Below the pieces are notes generated by a model. That model was not told where the DNA came from and did no database searches. It saw only the letters and a program-made list of their open reading frames with translations. From Klebsiella aerogenes KCTC 2190 (lineage in GTDB: Bacteria; Pseudomonadota; Gammaproteobacteria; Enterobacterales; Enterobacteriaceae), in NCBI RefSeq assembly GCF_000215745.1, contig NC_015663.1, positions 3,100,001 through 3,164,000 of the forward strand: DNA of 64,000 bases. The letters run 5' to 3'. Below, piece by piece: positions 31,195 through 41,687 of the stretch. The translations under genes were made by a program, and so were the position numbers. Every line of letters begins with the position of its first letter. The stretch's first letter is position 1.

Positions 31195-31455
31195 TTATTT
31201 GTAGATAACCGCGGTACCGCTAACTTTGTTGTTGGTGTTAGCGGAGGTGATGCTGTAGCCGGTTGCGCCAGCGGCATCGGCTTTAGCAGCCAGTTTGGCT
31301 TCCAGACCATCCAGTGTTGTTGCGCCTTCAGCGGAAACAACGCCGATTTTATTCATGCTTTCTGCCTGGGCTGGGGTTACCGGCTGAGCGGCGAATGCGC
31401 CGAAAGACAGAGCGGAAAGGGCGATAGCAGCGGCAGCGTATTTGATGTTTTTCAT
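31195..31455 (-). CDS. ybiJ: YbiJ, DUF1471 periplasmic protein
   Basis: This is an 86-residue secreted protein of the BhsA/McbA/YdgH (DUF1471) family. A signal peptide ends near AFA at residue 22. The mature domain holds MNKIGVVSA and the family ending NNKVSGTAVIYK. Relatives affect stress resistance and biofilm formation; YbiJ's own role is not known. A second family member lies at 32126-32389. Confidence 0.92.
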   Translation of the reverse strand: MKNIKYAAAAIALSALSFGAFAAQPVTPAQAESMNKIGVVSAEGATTLDGLEAKLAAKADAAGATGYSITSANTNNKVSGTAVIYK

Positions 31456-31639
31456 AATTAATCTCTCGCAGTGTGTTCTGTAGGGGGACGATGTTCCGTC
31501 GATGTGATAAGTATCACGTTTTTTGTCGCGAGATAAAATCGAAGGAAATTCACAGTCTTCATCGAATTTTTTGAATGAATAATAATTTATTGATTATTAA
31601 TAAATTATTTTACGCTATTGCTGCGCTAGAAGGACAAAC

Positions 31640-31657
31640 TAGTTGCCATGGCAACTA
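31640..31657. promoter_or_regulatory. 18-bp perfect palindrome, unassigned
   Basis: TAGTTGCCATGGCAACTA is a perfect palindrome between ybiI and ybiJ, 185 bases upstream of the ybiJ start. It could be an operator for ybiJ or an RNA hairpin after ybiI. I cannot match it to a known regulator. The rest of the ybiJ upstream region is AT-rich. Confidence 0.5.
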
Positions 31658-31739
31658 AAGGCACATTTTGCCACTTTTTTCGCCAAAAAACGTGCGTGAA
31701 AAGATAGCGCAATCAGCGGTAATGAACGGTAAAGGAAGG

Positions 31740-32006
31740 TCAGCGTAGCTGGCTGTCTTTGGAGCCACGACGATTATATCCTGAATATGTATTGTTGTGT
31801 AAATCTTTATCCTGCTGGCACTTCACGCAGTATCTGACCCCGGCGAGCGCCTTACGCCGCGCTTCCGGAATGGGCTCTCCGCATTCTTCACAAAATTTGT
31901 TGCTCTCGCCGCCTGGGAGCTCGCTGCGGGCGCGGGCGACGGCATCGTTTACCGTGCTGTCAATTTGATCCTGGACGGCCCCATCGTTTGCCCAACCTGA
32001 TGCCAT
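31740..32006 (-). CDS. ybiI: YbiI, DksA/TraR-type zinc-finger protein
   Basis: This is an 88-residue protein with the four-cysteine zinc finger of the DksA/TraR family (CEECGEPIPEARRKAL, then YCVKCQ). It lacks the long coiled coil of DksA, like TraR and E. coli YbiI. TraR-like proteins bind the RNA polymerase secondary channel; whether this one does is not known. It sits between two DUF1471 genes on the same strand. Confidence 0.92.
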   Translation of the reverse strand: MASGWANDGAVQDQIDSTVNDAVARARSELPGGESNKFCEECGEPIPEARRKALAGVRYCVKCQQDKDLHNNTYSGYNRRGSKDSQLR

Positions 32007-32125
32007 GATGCGCTCCTCGTGTTTGCAATCTATAAACAGTATAGAAAATATGGGGGCGAAAAAGGCGCAGCCAAGACCAGGGAGACGGGATTTCCGGCTG
32101 CGTATTCCCGACGAGAGCAGAAGGA

Positions 32126-32389
32126 TTATTTATAAATTATCGCGCTGCCGGCTAATTTGTTGCCGCCGCCAGCGGCGTTTATTCGCCAGGCAATCGCCCC
32201 CTGCTGGTGGGCTTTTTGCGCCAGTTGCGCCTGTAAATCGTCGAGGGTGCTGGCGCCGGAGGCGGAAACTGAGCCGGACGGGCGCAGCGGGCCAACGGCC
32301 ACGGCAGCGGTCTCGGGGTTGTTGGCCTGTGTGGGTGAGGAGAGAAGAGCAAGGGCGATAAAAGCGGGGGCGAGCAGAAAGGTTCTCAT
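32126..32389 (-). CDS. DUF1471 periplasmic protein, YbiJ paralogue
   Basis: The product is an 87-residue secreted protein. The signal peptide runs to about residue 22 (PTQA), and the mature part ends GGGNKLAGSAIIYK, close to the ending of YbiJ. I start at 32389 because AGGA precedes it and the signal peptide then begins correctly; a start 10 codons upstream is less likely. In E. coli K-12 the gene mcbA of this family lies nearby next to rlmF, but I cannot claim orthology. Confidence 0.85.
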   Translation of the reverse strand: MRTFLLAPAFIALALLSSPTQANNPETAAVAVGPLRPSGSVSASGASTLDDLQAQLAQKAHQQGAIAWRINAAGGGNKLAGSAIIYK

Positions 32390-32546
32390 GGCTATATCCT
32401 CATTAACAGCATGGGACATACCTTAAGTTTAGGTCGTGATGAGCAGAACCACCGGATAAATAATAGTGGGCAAACAACCACTTTACGCGCTTATTGCCGC
32501 CGGGCATTCGCCCGCGGCGGCATGTATTATCCTTGCTACGCTAAAG

Positions 32547-33161
32547 TTAACGAGCGTCCGGGCGGATCATATCGAAGCGCTGGCTTTCATCAATGCTGTA
32601 GTAGGCCGTCGGCCCGCCGGCGCGTAAAATCGGCTGCGCTTTCGCGGTTTGATAAATCCCGTCTTCCAGCAGCGACTCATCGATATGCACGGCGACCACT
32701 TCACCGAGCACCAGCCAGCTATCGATGGCTTCACCGCTGGCGCGCGTTAACTGAATACACTGCGACAGGCGACATTCGAAGTTGACCGGGCTTTCCGCCA
32801 CGCGCGGGGCGCGGACGATCCGGCTCGGCGCGGCGGTCAATCCGGCGCGCAGGAATTCATCTTCATGACGTGGAATAGTGGCGGAAGTTTCATTCATCGC
32901 TTCGGCGAGTGGCCGGGTAGCCAGATTCCAGACAAATTCTTTTGTTTCAACAATGTTCTGCACACTGTCTTTCCAGCCGCCGCTGGCGAAACCGATGATC
33001 GGTGGCCGATAGTTAAAGCAGTTGAAGAAGCTGTAGGGGGCGAGATTGCGTTGCCCTGCGCTATCGAGCGAAGCGATCCAGCCGATGGGGCGCGGCCCGA
33101 CGATGGCATTCAGCGGGTCGTGCGGCAGGCCGTGGCCTTCGGCAGGTTGATAGAAGTACAT
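32547..33161 (-). CDS. Flavin reductase-like, FMN-binding split-barrel protein
   Basis: This 204-residue protein has the flavin reductase-like domain. The N-terminus MYFYQPAEGHGLPHDPLNAIVGPRPIGWIAS and the NLAPYSFFNCFNYRPP segment are typical of flavoredoxin-like proteins that bind FMN. The partner and substrate are unknown. I start at 33161; the longer frame to 33260 runs into the rlmF promoter and start. It occupies the place where E. coli has fiu and mcbA. Confidence 0.8.
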   Translation of the reverse strand: MYFYQPAEGHGLPHDPLNAIVGPRPIGWIASLDSAGQRNLAPYSFFNCFNYRPPIIGFASGGWKDSVQNIVETKEFVWNLATRPLAEAMNETSATIPRHEDEFLRAGLTAAPSRIVRAPRVAESPVNFECRLSQCIQLTRASGEAIDSWLVLGEVVAVHIDESLLEDGIYQTAKAQPILRAGGPTAYYSIDESQRFDMIRPDAR

Positions 33162-33258
33162 AGAGCACCAGAAAGCGAAATAAGAAGATATCCAGACTCC
33201 CTTATTTACCGCGCCGCCGTCAACGGGTATCTTACGCGGCTGTTGAAAGGAGATTGCC

Positions 33259-34173
33259 ATGAAAGCCGAAAAGCCGGGGTTGCACCCGCGTAACCGTCAT
33301 CACCAACGCTATGATTTGCCAGCGCTGTGCCAGACTCATCCCGAGCTGCAAAGCTATATCACCCTGAATCCGGCAGGTGAGCAAACCATTGATTTTGCTA
33401 ATCCACTGGCGGTGAAGGCGCTGAATAAGGCGCTGCTGGCGCACTTTTACGCGGTAAAACACTGGGATATTCCTGACGGCTTCTTGTGCCCGCCGGTGCC
33501 GGGACGCGCGGACTATATCCACCATCTGGCCGACCTGCTGGCGCAGGATAGCGGCGAGATCCCGAAAAATGCCACCATTCTCGATATCGGTACCGGCGCG
33601 AACTGCATCTATCCGCTGATTGGCGCGCATGAATACGGCTGGCGCTTTACCGGTAGCGAAGTCAACCCGCAGGCCTTTGCCAGCGCCCAGGCGATTATCA
33701 ACGGCAACCCAGGGCTGACGCGACAAATTCGTCTGCGTCGTCAGAAAGAGGGCCAGGCAATCTTTACCGGCATCATTCATAAGAATGAAACCTATGATGC
33801 GACCCTCTGCAACCCGCCGTTCCACGATTCCGCCGCCAGCGCGCGTGCCGGTGGAGAGCGTAAACGCCGTAATCTGGGGCTGGGGGAAGATAGCGTACTG
33901 AACTTCGGCGGCCAGCAGCAGGAACTGTGGTGTGAAGGCGGCGAAGTGGCCTTTATTTCGCAGATGATCCGCGAAAGCCAGCAGTTCGGCCGCCAGGTTA
34001 AATGGTTTACCTCGCTGGTCTCCCGCGGCGACAATCTGCCGCCGCTGTATCGCCTGCTGACCGAAGTCGGCGCGGTGAAAGTGGTGAAAAAAGAGATGGC
34101 GCAGGGGCAGAAACAGAGCCGCTTTATCGCCTGGAGCTTTATGGACGACGCAAAGCGCCGCCGTCCATTTTAA
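33259..34173 (+). CDS. rlmF: 23S rRNA adenine-1618 N6-methyltransferase
   Basis: RlmF methylates A1618 of 23S rRNA using SAM. The protein has 304 residues (308 in E. coli). The SAM motif [14 protein letters not shown] is near residue 112, and the catalytic NPPF (CNPPFHDS) is near 186, as in N6-adenine methyltransferases. AAAGGAGA sits just upstream. The C-terminal end overlaps the ybiO end by 4 bases in a convergent arrangement. Confidence 0.95.
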   Translation: MKAEKPGLHPRNRHHQRYDLPALCQTHPELQSYITLNPAGEQTIDFANPLAVKALNKALLAHFYAVKHWDIPDGFLCPPVPGRADYIHHLADLLAQDSGEIPKNATILDIGTGANCIYPLIGAHEYGWRFTGSEVNPQAFASAQAIINGNPGLTRQIRLRRQKEGQAIFTGIIHKNETYDATLCNPPFHDSAASARAGGERKRRNLGLGEDSVLNFGGQQQELWCEGGEVAFISQMIRESQQFGRQVKWFTSLVSRGDNLPPLYRLLTEVGAVKVVKKEMAQGQKQSRFIAWSFMDDAKRRRPF

Positions 34174-36368
34174 GTCTCTGCCGCCGGGGTTACGTTGCCC
34201 GGCGGCGGCAATACCTGCCAGGTTTGTACCGGCGCACGCACGCCGGCGCGATCGAAATGCTGCTTCACTTGGGTATCGAGGGCAAAGCGTACCGCCCACT
34301 GCTTCAGCGGCAGCGTCGTAAAGCTGACGCGTAACGTAAACGCGGTATTGCTTAGTCCTACCAGCCCGGCGAACGACGGTTCGCCAATAATCAGCCCGCG
34401 GATCTCCTCCTGCGCCATCAGATCGTCGACCGCCGCCTTCAGCGCCTGATTGGCTTTATCCAAATCCTCCTGCCTGTCGACATCATAGTTGGCGACCACC
34501 GAACCGATCCCGCGCACAAAGTTGGCGAAGGTGGTTATCGAAGACCAGGGAATAATATGGTACGCCCCGGTATCCTGGCGCACGCCCACCGAGCGGATCG
34601 ACATCCGTTCCACCGTGCCGGTTAATGGCCCGATGGTCACCAGATCGCCGGTGTTCATCCCGTTTTCAAACTGGATAAAGATGCCGGTAATAATATCTTT
34701 GACCAGCGTTTGGGCGCCGAAAGAGATAGCCAATCCTAATGCCCCGGCGCCCGCCAGCAGCGGCGCGATGTTCACCCCCACTTCCGACAATAAGATCATT
34801 ATCGTAATAGTGGTAATGACCACCGCCAGCGCGTTGCGAAACAGCGTCAGCAGCGTTCTGGCGCGAGCGCTGGGCAGCGGGCGTCCATGAATGTCCGATG
34901 ACAGGCGGTTCTCAATCAGGCTTGCCAGCAGGGTCCAGCCGACGGCGGAGAAGAACAGGATCAGCGCGATACGAATCAGGACATCCACCGTTTTCTGCCC
35001 GGCATCATTGTGAAGCCATTGCTGAAAATCAAATAGACCCCAGGCGCTCAGCAACAGCATCACCGCCACGCATACCGTAAGGATCCGCGCGGCTTTCAGC
35101 GAGGCGGAGATCCAGCCGTTGAGCCGTTTTTGCAGCTCCGGGTAGTGGCGTTGGGTTTCTGGCGACAGGGTGATGGTTTTGGCTATCCAGCGTGACAAAA
35201 TACCGGATACCAGCGCCGCGGCGCCGACGATAGCGAGGCTGCGCAGCGTCGCGCCCATCATAAATTTGAGGCTGTTGCCGGGGTCAAAGAGCGAAAAGAA
35301 GAACAGCACGATAAAGTAAGCGCAGGCCAGCCAGTGCCAGACCAGCGCAAAAGCGCGAATAAACAAGCTGAAGAACGGCAGCGAGCGGTCGGCAAGATGG
35401 ATAAGCCCCTGAGTGATGGCGCGTTTGTTGTGGAAAATCAGATACAACGCCCACACCGTAATGCACAACATTATGATGACGTTGGCCAGCGCGCCAATCT
35501 GCACGTTAACCTGGTTGGAGATAATCGGTACCGCCACGATCAGCCCGTAACCAATCAGGCTACTCAGGGCGCTGAGGCGTAAGTTCCAGTAGATTGCGTG
35601 TTCGTCGCTGATATTGAAGGGGCGTAAATCGGCGATACGAGGACAAAAAATCAGTCGCAGAATGGCTTTAAAAAACTCGATCAGCGCGAAGGCGTTAAGA
35701 AACAGGCTTTGTTGAAAAGCAATGGTGCGGTTGCCGCCGTTTAAACGATCGCTTAACAGCTGGCCGATAAACAGCGTTAGCGCCAGCAAAAGCAGGTCAA
35801 TGATAAAAGCGCCAGCAATGGTTGCCGGTAACTGGAGCCAGTTATTGCGCTCACGGTTTTTGTGCCTTCCCCAATGGCCCATTTTGCGGTACAGCGGCAG
35901 CGCCGCCAGGCGTACTAACCACCAGAAGGCAAATACCAGCCCGGCCAGCAGCAGGAAGTCGCCAGCGGCATTGCGAAAAGCATCGGCATGGAAAGGCTTA
36001 TGCGGCGAGCCGGTGATATTGCGCCATAGCTGCGAAAACCGTGACGACAGGCGCTCGCTATACTGGCGGCTAATTTCCGTCACGCTTTCCAGAACGGTTT
36101 GCTCGTCTTTGACTTCTGGCGGGGTCAGCGTGGGGGCGGCGGCAGGGGGCTGGGTAGCGGCGGCTTTGCGCAGCTCATCGATTAACTCCTGCCGCGAGTC
36201 TGGATTATCCAGCACGTCAGCTAATGCCGCCCAGGCGGCTTTTTTTTGTTCGAGGTCAGGCTCGCTGGCTGTGCTTTTGTCGGTTGTCGCCGCCGGAATG
36301 CCGGGCAATGACGCCGCCGACAGCGGCGAAATCCACAGCGCAGCGAGCAACAGTAGGATCCACGGCAT
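34170..36368 (-). CDS. ybiO: Mechanosensitive channel YbiO
   Basis: YbiO is a large MscS-family channel protein of 732 residues that gates under hypo-osmotic stress (MscM-type activity in E. coli). It has a signal-like N-terminus, about ten transmembrane segments, then the MscS core. The pore helix is [19 protein letters not shown] near residue 540, with a C-terminal cytoplasmic domain after it. I start at 36368 (MPWILLLL) with GGAGG five bases before; another ATG lies four codons upstream. Confidence 0.93.
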   Translation of the reverse strand: MPWILLLLAALWISPLSAASLPGIPAATTDKSTASEPDLEQKKAAWAALADVLDNPDSRQELIDELRKAAATQPPAAAPTLTPPEVKDEQTVLESVTEISRQYSERLSSRFSQLWRNITGSPHKPFHADAFRNAAGDFLLLAGLVFAFWWLVRLAALPLYRKMGHWGRHKNRERNNWLQLPATIAGAFIIDLLLLALTLFIGQLLSDRLNGGNRTIAFQQSLFLNAFALIEFFKAILRLIFCPRIADLRPFNISDEHAIYWNLRLSALSSLIGYGLIVAVPIISNQVNVQIGALANVIIMLCITVWALYLIFHNKRAITQGLIHLADRSLPFFSLFIRAFALVWHWLACAYFIVLFFFSLFDPGNSLKFMMGATLRSLAIVGAAALVSGILSRWIAKTITLSPETQRHYPELQKRLNGWISASLKAARILTVCVAVMLLLSAWGLFDFQQWLHNDAGQKTVDVLIRIALILFFSAVGWTLLASLIENRLSSDIHGRPLPSARARTLLTLFRNALAVVITTITIMILLSEVGVNIAPLLAGAGALGLAISFGAQTLVKDIITGIFIQFENGMNTGDLVTIGPLTGTVERMSIRSVGVRQDTGAYHIIPWSSITTFANFVRGIGSVVANYDVDRQEDLDKANQALKAAVDDLMAQEEIRGLIIGEPSFAGLVGLSNTAFTLRVSFTTLPLKQWAVRFALDTQVKQHFDRAGVRAPVQTWQVLPPPGNVTPAAET

Positions 36369-36447
36369 GGGCGCCTCCATTGCATCTCAAACTGCTAAGT
36401 ATAGAAGGGGTCAGAGGAGAAGGAGCGGTGGGATGAATCTGGAAAGC

Positions 36448-36472
36448 GGCTCTCCCCTTACCGGGGAGAGCC
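36448..36472 (-). terminator. Hairpin after glnQ
   Basis: GGCTCTCCCC (36448-36457) and GGGGAGAGCC (36463-36472) form a perfect 10-bp stem 8 bases past the glnQ stop. On the minus strand only a short T stretch follows, so it may act as a terminator or a 3'-end stabiliser. Confidence 0.65.
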
Positions 36473-36479
36473 GGGCGCA

Positions 36480-37202
36480 TCAGGCTACGTGCTGCAAAAA
36501 CTCGCGCAGACGCGGGCTTGGCGGGTTCTTCACCAGAACCTGCGGGTCGCCGTCTTCGGCGATGCGGCCTTTATCGATGAAGATCAGCCGTGATGCCACT
36601 TTTTCAGCAAAGCCGATTTCGTGGGTTACGATGACCATCGTCATGCCTTCTTCGGCCAGGTCCTGCATGACTTTCAGCACTTCATGGCGCAGTTCCGGGT
36701 CAAGTGCCGAAGTCGGCTCATCAAACAGCATCATTTTCGGTTTCACCGCCAGCGCGCGGGCAATAGCGACGCGCTGCTGCTGGCCGCCGGAGAGTTCGGA
36801 TGGATAGTGGTGCGCGCGTTCCGCAAGACCCACCTTCGCCAGCAGCTCTTTCGCCAGCGTTTCCGCCGCCGCTTTCGACGCGCCGCGCACGCGCTGCGGG
36901 CCGAACATCACGTTCTCCAGCGCCGTCAGGTGCGGGAACAGATAGAACTGCTGGAATACCATTCCGGCTTCCTGGCGAATTAAGCGCTCGTCAACTTTCG
37001 GGTCGTTCACCTTCAGGCCATCGACGATAAGATCGCCGCTGGTGATCTCTTCCAGTTTATTGATGCAGCGCAGCAGCGTGGATTTACCGGAGCCGGACGG
37101 CCCGATGATCACGACCACTTCGCCTTTGTTGATCTTCAGATCGATATCGTGCAGCACTTTAGTCGGGCCAAAGTGTTTGGAAACGTTTTTAAATTCAATC
37201 AC
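36480..37202 (-). CDS. glnQ: Glutamine ABC transporter ATPase
   Basis: GlnQ is the 240-residue ATPase of the high-affinity glutamine importer. Walker [10 protein letters not shown] is near residue 34, the signature [15 protein letters not shown] near 135, Walker [13 protein letters not shown] near 157, and the H-loop THEIGF near 193. It overlaps glnP by 4 bases and ends the glnHPQ operon. A strong hairpin follows the stop. Confidence 0.96.
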   Translation of the reverse strand: MIEFKNVSKHFGPTKVLHDIDLKINKGEVVVIIGPSGSGKSTLLRCINKLEEITSGDLIVDGLKVNDPKVDERLIRQEAGMVFQQFYLFPHLTALENVMFGPQRVRGASKAAAETLAKELLAKVGLAERAHHYPSELSGGQQQRVAIARALAVKPKMMLFDEPTSALDPELRHEVLKVMQDLAEEGMTMVIVTHEIGFAEKVASRLIFIDKGRIAEDGDPQVLVKNPPSPRLREFLQHVA

Positions 37203-37858
37203 AGGATTTTCATCCTTCTTTCAAGACGACGCAGAATGAAGCTCAACACCAGGGTGATGATCAGATAAATGACGGCAACGGCGCTCCAGATTTCCAGCGC
37301 GCGGAAGTTACCGGCAATAATTTCCTGGCCCTGGCGGGTCAGTTCGGCGACGCCGATAACGATAAACAGCGACGTATCTTTGATACTGATAATCCATTGG
37401 TTACCGAGCGGCGGCAGCATACGGCGCAGCGCCAGCGGCAGGATCACGTGGCGGATGGTCTCGCGGCGGGAGAGTCCCAGCGCCAGACCCGCTTCGCGGA
37501 AACCTTTATGGATGGACAGCACCGCGCCGCGGGTGATTTCCGCGATATAGGCCCCGGAGTTGATCATGATGGTCACCACCGCGGCGGTGAACGGGTCGAT
37601 GCGTAAGTCGCTAAACGCCATCGGCAGCGCGAAGTAAATGAACATCACCTGCACCACAATAGGCGTGCCGCGGATGATTTCAATAAATACCAGCGCGATG
37701 TGGTTGGCTATCCAGCCGCCGAAACAGCGGGCGAAACCGGCCACCAGACCGATGATAAGGCCGCCAACCAGGCCGAGGACCGAAATCCACAGCGTCATTT
37801 TGGCGCCTTCCAGCAAAATAGGAATGGCGGGCCAGATGGCACTCCAGTCAAACTGCAT
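37199..37858 (-). CDS. glnP: Glutamine ABC transporter permease
   Basis: GlnP is a 219-residue inner membrane permease of the His/Glu/Gln family, with about five transmembrane segments. The EAA loop ([22 protein letters not shown]) near residue 130 docks GlnQ. It overlaps glnQ by 4 bases, and 125 bases containing two hairpins separate it from glnH. Confidence 0.96.
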   Translation of the reverse strand: MQFDWSAIWPAIPILLEGAKMTLWISVLGLVGGLIIGLVAGFARCFGGWIANHIALVFIEIIRGTPIVVQVMFIYFALPMAFSDLRIDPFTAAVVTIMINSGAYIAEITRGAVLSIHKGFREAGLALGLSRRETIRHVILPLALRRMLPPLGNQWIISIKDTSLFIVIGVAELTRQGQEIIAGNFRALEIWSAVAVIYLIITLVLSFILRRLERRMKIL

Positions 37859-37911
37859 AATGTGTTCCTGTTACTGTTACCGTGTCGAAAGCAGATAAAG
37901 CCTCTGCGAAT

Positions 37912-37968
37912 ACGGCGCCGGGGAAAGAGACCCTGGCGCCGTGGAGCCCGCGGCGGATTGGCCGCGGG
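37912..37968 (-). other. Twin hairpins between glnH and glnP
   Basis: Two perfect stems lie in the glnH-glnP gap. ACGGCGCC (37912-37919) pairs with GGCGCCGT (37935-37942). CCCGCGGC (37947-37954) pairs with GCCGCGGG (37961-37968). Neither is followed by a T run. Such structures often protect the upstream part of the message, here the binding-protein gene glnH, and lower permease output. Confidence 0.75.
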
Positions 37969-37983
37969 AAGTCGTCCTGATTA

Positions 37984-38802
<819 letters not shown>

Positions 38803-38885
38803 TTACAAGCTATTGTTTTTCAACAGGAGCTTTCATATTGCTTGCACAATTTCGGTTACTCGATACAGCAAAAGCACCGTGACGG

Positions 38886-38902
38886 GGCATCATTTTGGTG
38901 CA
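38886..38902 (-). promoter_or_regulatory. NtrC-binding site upstream of glnH
   Basis: GGCATCATTTTGGTGCA matches the NtrC 17-mer TGCACTATATTGGTGCA at 13 positions. It lies about 90 bases upstream of the -24 element, a typical enhancer distance. Weaker look-alikes at 38872-38888 and 38843-38859 may be further sites. Confidence 0.7.
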
Positions 38903-39082
38903 ATATAAACGTAGCGAATAACCAGAGCATTTTTAACGCAAACCCTGATGGGAAAACAATCTTGCTGTAACGATTGTGTGAGGTGATTATTACAATTGTT
39001 TTACTTTAGTACGTATTGTGTACATACATATGCACCAAAAGAGGGCGAGCTAAGCGATTGCGGGGGGTAGCGTGGGAGAAAA

Positions 39083-39115
39083 GGAAAAAGCCGCCAGCGG
39101 GCGCTGACGGCGGTA
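39083..39115 (-). terminator. Terminator of dps
   Basis: GCCGCCAGCG and CGCTGACGGCGG (about 39091-39114) form a stem with one mismatch, only 6 bases after the dps stop. On the minus strand it runs into TTTTTCCTTTTC, a suitable U-rich tail. Confidence 0.8.
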
Positions 39116-39120
39116 GACGT

Positions 39121-39654
<534 letters not shown>

Positions 39655-39862
39655 TCATACTTCAAATTTGAATTATGTAGAGCGTTTGTCCCAAATGACT
39701 TCGGGACTAATTATAGCAAGGGATATCGGGTATGAGGCATCGGCTGTCCATATCAGTTTGATAGCACAGAGTTGTTGGCTATTTAAAAAAACATTTTAAT
39801 TCAATTTGTTAGCATGAGACGGCTGGCCCGATACCGTCACGGGCCAGTACGGTAACAAAATC

Positions 39863-40750
39863 TTAATTTATATCGACTTTCTCGATTTTGCTTTGCCGCT
39901 GCATGGTCAGCGTGGAACCCATTGAGGCAACGATAATGGCCCCTAATGCCAGAGTTTGCGTCAGGGTTAGCGTCTCGCCGAGGAACACCATTCCCGACAG
40001 CGCCGCCAGAGCCGGCTCCATGCTCATCAGCGTGCCGAAGGTACGGGTGGGCATCCGGGTCAGGGCGATCATTTCCAGCGAATAGGGTAGGGCGGTGGAG
40101 AGAATGGCGATGCCAAGCCCCAGCGGCAGCAACGACCATTGCAGCAGCGTATCGCTGGCCTGGACGACGCCGATGGGCACAAAAATTACCGCCGCGATGA
40201 GCGAGCCCATGGCCACCGTCGCCGGGCCATGTTCTTCACCCGCGCGCTGGCCGGTAAGAATATAGACCGCCCAGAATGCGCCGGCGCCGAGCGCGAACAG
40301 CGCGCCGACTAAATCCACTTCCCCTACGTTTTGCCCAAGCGGCAGCAGGAACCACAGCCCGAGCACCGCCAGCGCCACCCAGACGAAATCAAGCGGGCGG
40401 CGTGAACCGAAGAGCGCCACCGCCAGCGGCCCGGTGAACTCCAGCGCGACCGCGACGCCAAGCGGGATCCGCTGAAGCGATAAATAGAAGAGATAGTTCA
40501 TCGCCCCTAGCGCCACGCCGTAAAAGAACAGCGGTAGCCGCTGCTGCGGGGCAAAGCGCAGTCGCCACGGCTTAAAAATAACGACTAAAATTAAAGTGCC
40601 GAGCGTCAGGCGTAGAGCGGTGACTCCCGGTGCGCCAATCAACGGGAAGAGCGATTTCGCCAGCGATGCGCCGCTCTGAATGGAGACCATGGCGATCAAA
40701 ATAACCAGTATCGGCAACCACGCCGGAACTTTACGGGACGAGCCGGGCAT
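39863..40750 (-). CDS. rhtA: Threonine/homoserine exporter RhtA
   Basis: RhtA is a 295-residue exporter of the EamA/DMT family with ten predicted transmembrane segments in two repeats. It exports threonine and homoserine in E. coli. It lies between dps and ompX as in E. coli. AGGAGAAAGG precedes its start. Confidence 0.94.
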   Translation of the reverse strand: MPGSSRKVPAWLPILVILIAMVSIQSGASLAKSLFPLIGAPGVTALRLTLGTLILVVIFKPWRLRFAPQQRLPLFFYGVALGAMNYLFYLSLQRIPLGVAVALEFTGPLAVALFGSRRPLDFVWVALAVLGLWFLLPLGQNVGEVDLVGALFALGAGAFWAVYILTGQRAGEEHGPATVAMGSLIAAVIFVPIGVVQASDTLLQWSLLPLGLGIAILSTALPYSLEMIALTRMPTRTFGTLMSMEPALAALSGMVFLGETLTLTQTLALGAIIVASMGSTLTMQRQSKIEKVDIN

Positions 40751-41102
40751 CCTTTCTCCTGTCAGGGTTTGTCAAAAGAGGTAAAGGTTCCAGTGTACTG
40801 GAATAACCGCTTAACGGTTTAGCGATTGTTGAAAAAAGAGGGTGGAAAAACAGTACAATGGCGTAAAATGCGTAGGGGAATGCCTTCGTGACTAAGAATA
40901 ATCTGGATGCGCAGCGCTTACGGCTGGTAAACGTTAAGCACTTTTTGCGCGAAAAGTGTTTGATTTCCAGATTGTTACGAAATCGTGGAAACTTTTGCTT
41001 ACATGAAAAAGTATGTTAGACAATGTAAAGTCAAAAGAGTTTCCCAAAAGTTTTTGATATATTTAAGACTTAGGACTTATTAGAAACACATTTGAGGTGG
41101 TT
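40751..41102. other. rhtA-ompX intergenic region
   Basis: The 352 bases hold the divergent rhtA and ompX promoters. AT-rich DNA before ompX includes TATATTTAAGACTTAGG near 41058. I see no gene here: the only open frames are short and lack ribosome-binding sites. No repeat or strong palindrome stands out. Confidence 0.6.
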
Positions 41103-41618
41103 ATGAATAAAATTGCACGTCTTTCAGCACTGGCCGTTGTTCTGGCTGCATCCGTAGGTACTACTGCTTTCGCTGCAACTTCTACCGTTACCGGTGGTTA
41201 CGCTCAGAGCGACATGCAGGGTAAAGCTAACAAAGCAGGCGGTTTCAACCTTAAGTACCGTTACGAGCAAGATAACAACCCGCTGGGCGTTATCGGTTCC
41301 TTCACCTACACCGAAAAAGACAACACCAGCAACGGTACTTACAACAAAGGTCAGTACTACGGCATCACCGCTGGTCCGGCTTACCGTCTGAACGACTGGG
41401 CGAGCATCTACGGCGTAATCGGTGTTGGCTACGGTAAGTTCCAGAACAACAACTTCCCGAACCACAAATCCGACATGAGCGACTACGGTTTCTCTTACGG
41501 CGCTGGTATGCAGTTCAACCCGATCGAAAACGTTGCCCTGGACTTCTCCTACGAGCAGTCTCGCATTCGTAACGTTGACGTCGGCACCTGGATTGCTGGC
41601 GTAGGTTACCGCTTCTAA
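41103..41618 (+). CDS. ompX: Outer membrane protein X
   Basis: OmpX is an eight-stranded outer membrane beta-barrel of 171 residues, linked to adhesion and serum resistance in relatives. The signal peptide ends AFA, and the mature protein starts ATSTVTGGYAQSDMQG. It ends with the required aromatic YRF. The ATG at 41103 follows GAGGTGG; a GTG two codons upstream lies inside that site. Codon usage is strongly biased, as for abundant proteins. Confidence 0.97.
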   Translation: MNKIARLSALAVVLAASVGTTAFAATSTVTGGYAQSDMQGKANKAGGFNLKYRYEQDNNPLGVIGSFTYTEKDNTSNGTYNKGQYYGITAGPAYRLNDWASIYGVIGVGYGKFQNNNFPNHKSDMSDYGFSYGAGMQFNPIENVALDFSYEQSRIRNVDVGTWIAGVGYRF

Positions 41619-41632
41619 TCACTTCGGTGATA

Positions 41633-41665
41633 TAAAAAATCCGCCTCAAGGGGCGGATTTTTTTT
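41633..41665. terminator. Bidirectional terminator between ompX and opgE
   Basis: AATCCGCC (41638-41645) pairs with GGCGGATT (41652-41659). A run of T follows on the plus strand (to 41665) and a run of A precedes, so it can end both ompX and opgE transcripts. Confidence 0.9.
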
Positions 41666-41687
41666 GCCTGTGATTCGGCGATACCGT

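Noticed and set aside
33232..34299. 355-codon frame antisense to rlmF
   Set aside because: It mirrors rlmF, which has clear methyltransferase motifs; the translation has no recognisable domain.
35722..36807. 361-codon frame antisense to ybiO and glnQ
   Set aside because: It runs through two confident genes and has no domain or start signal.
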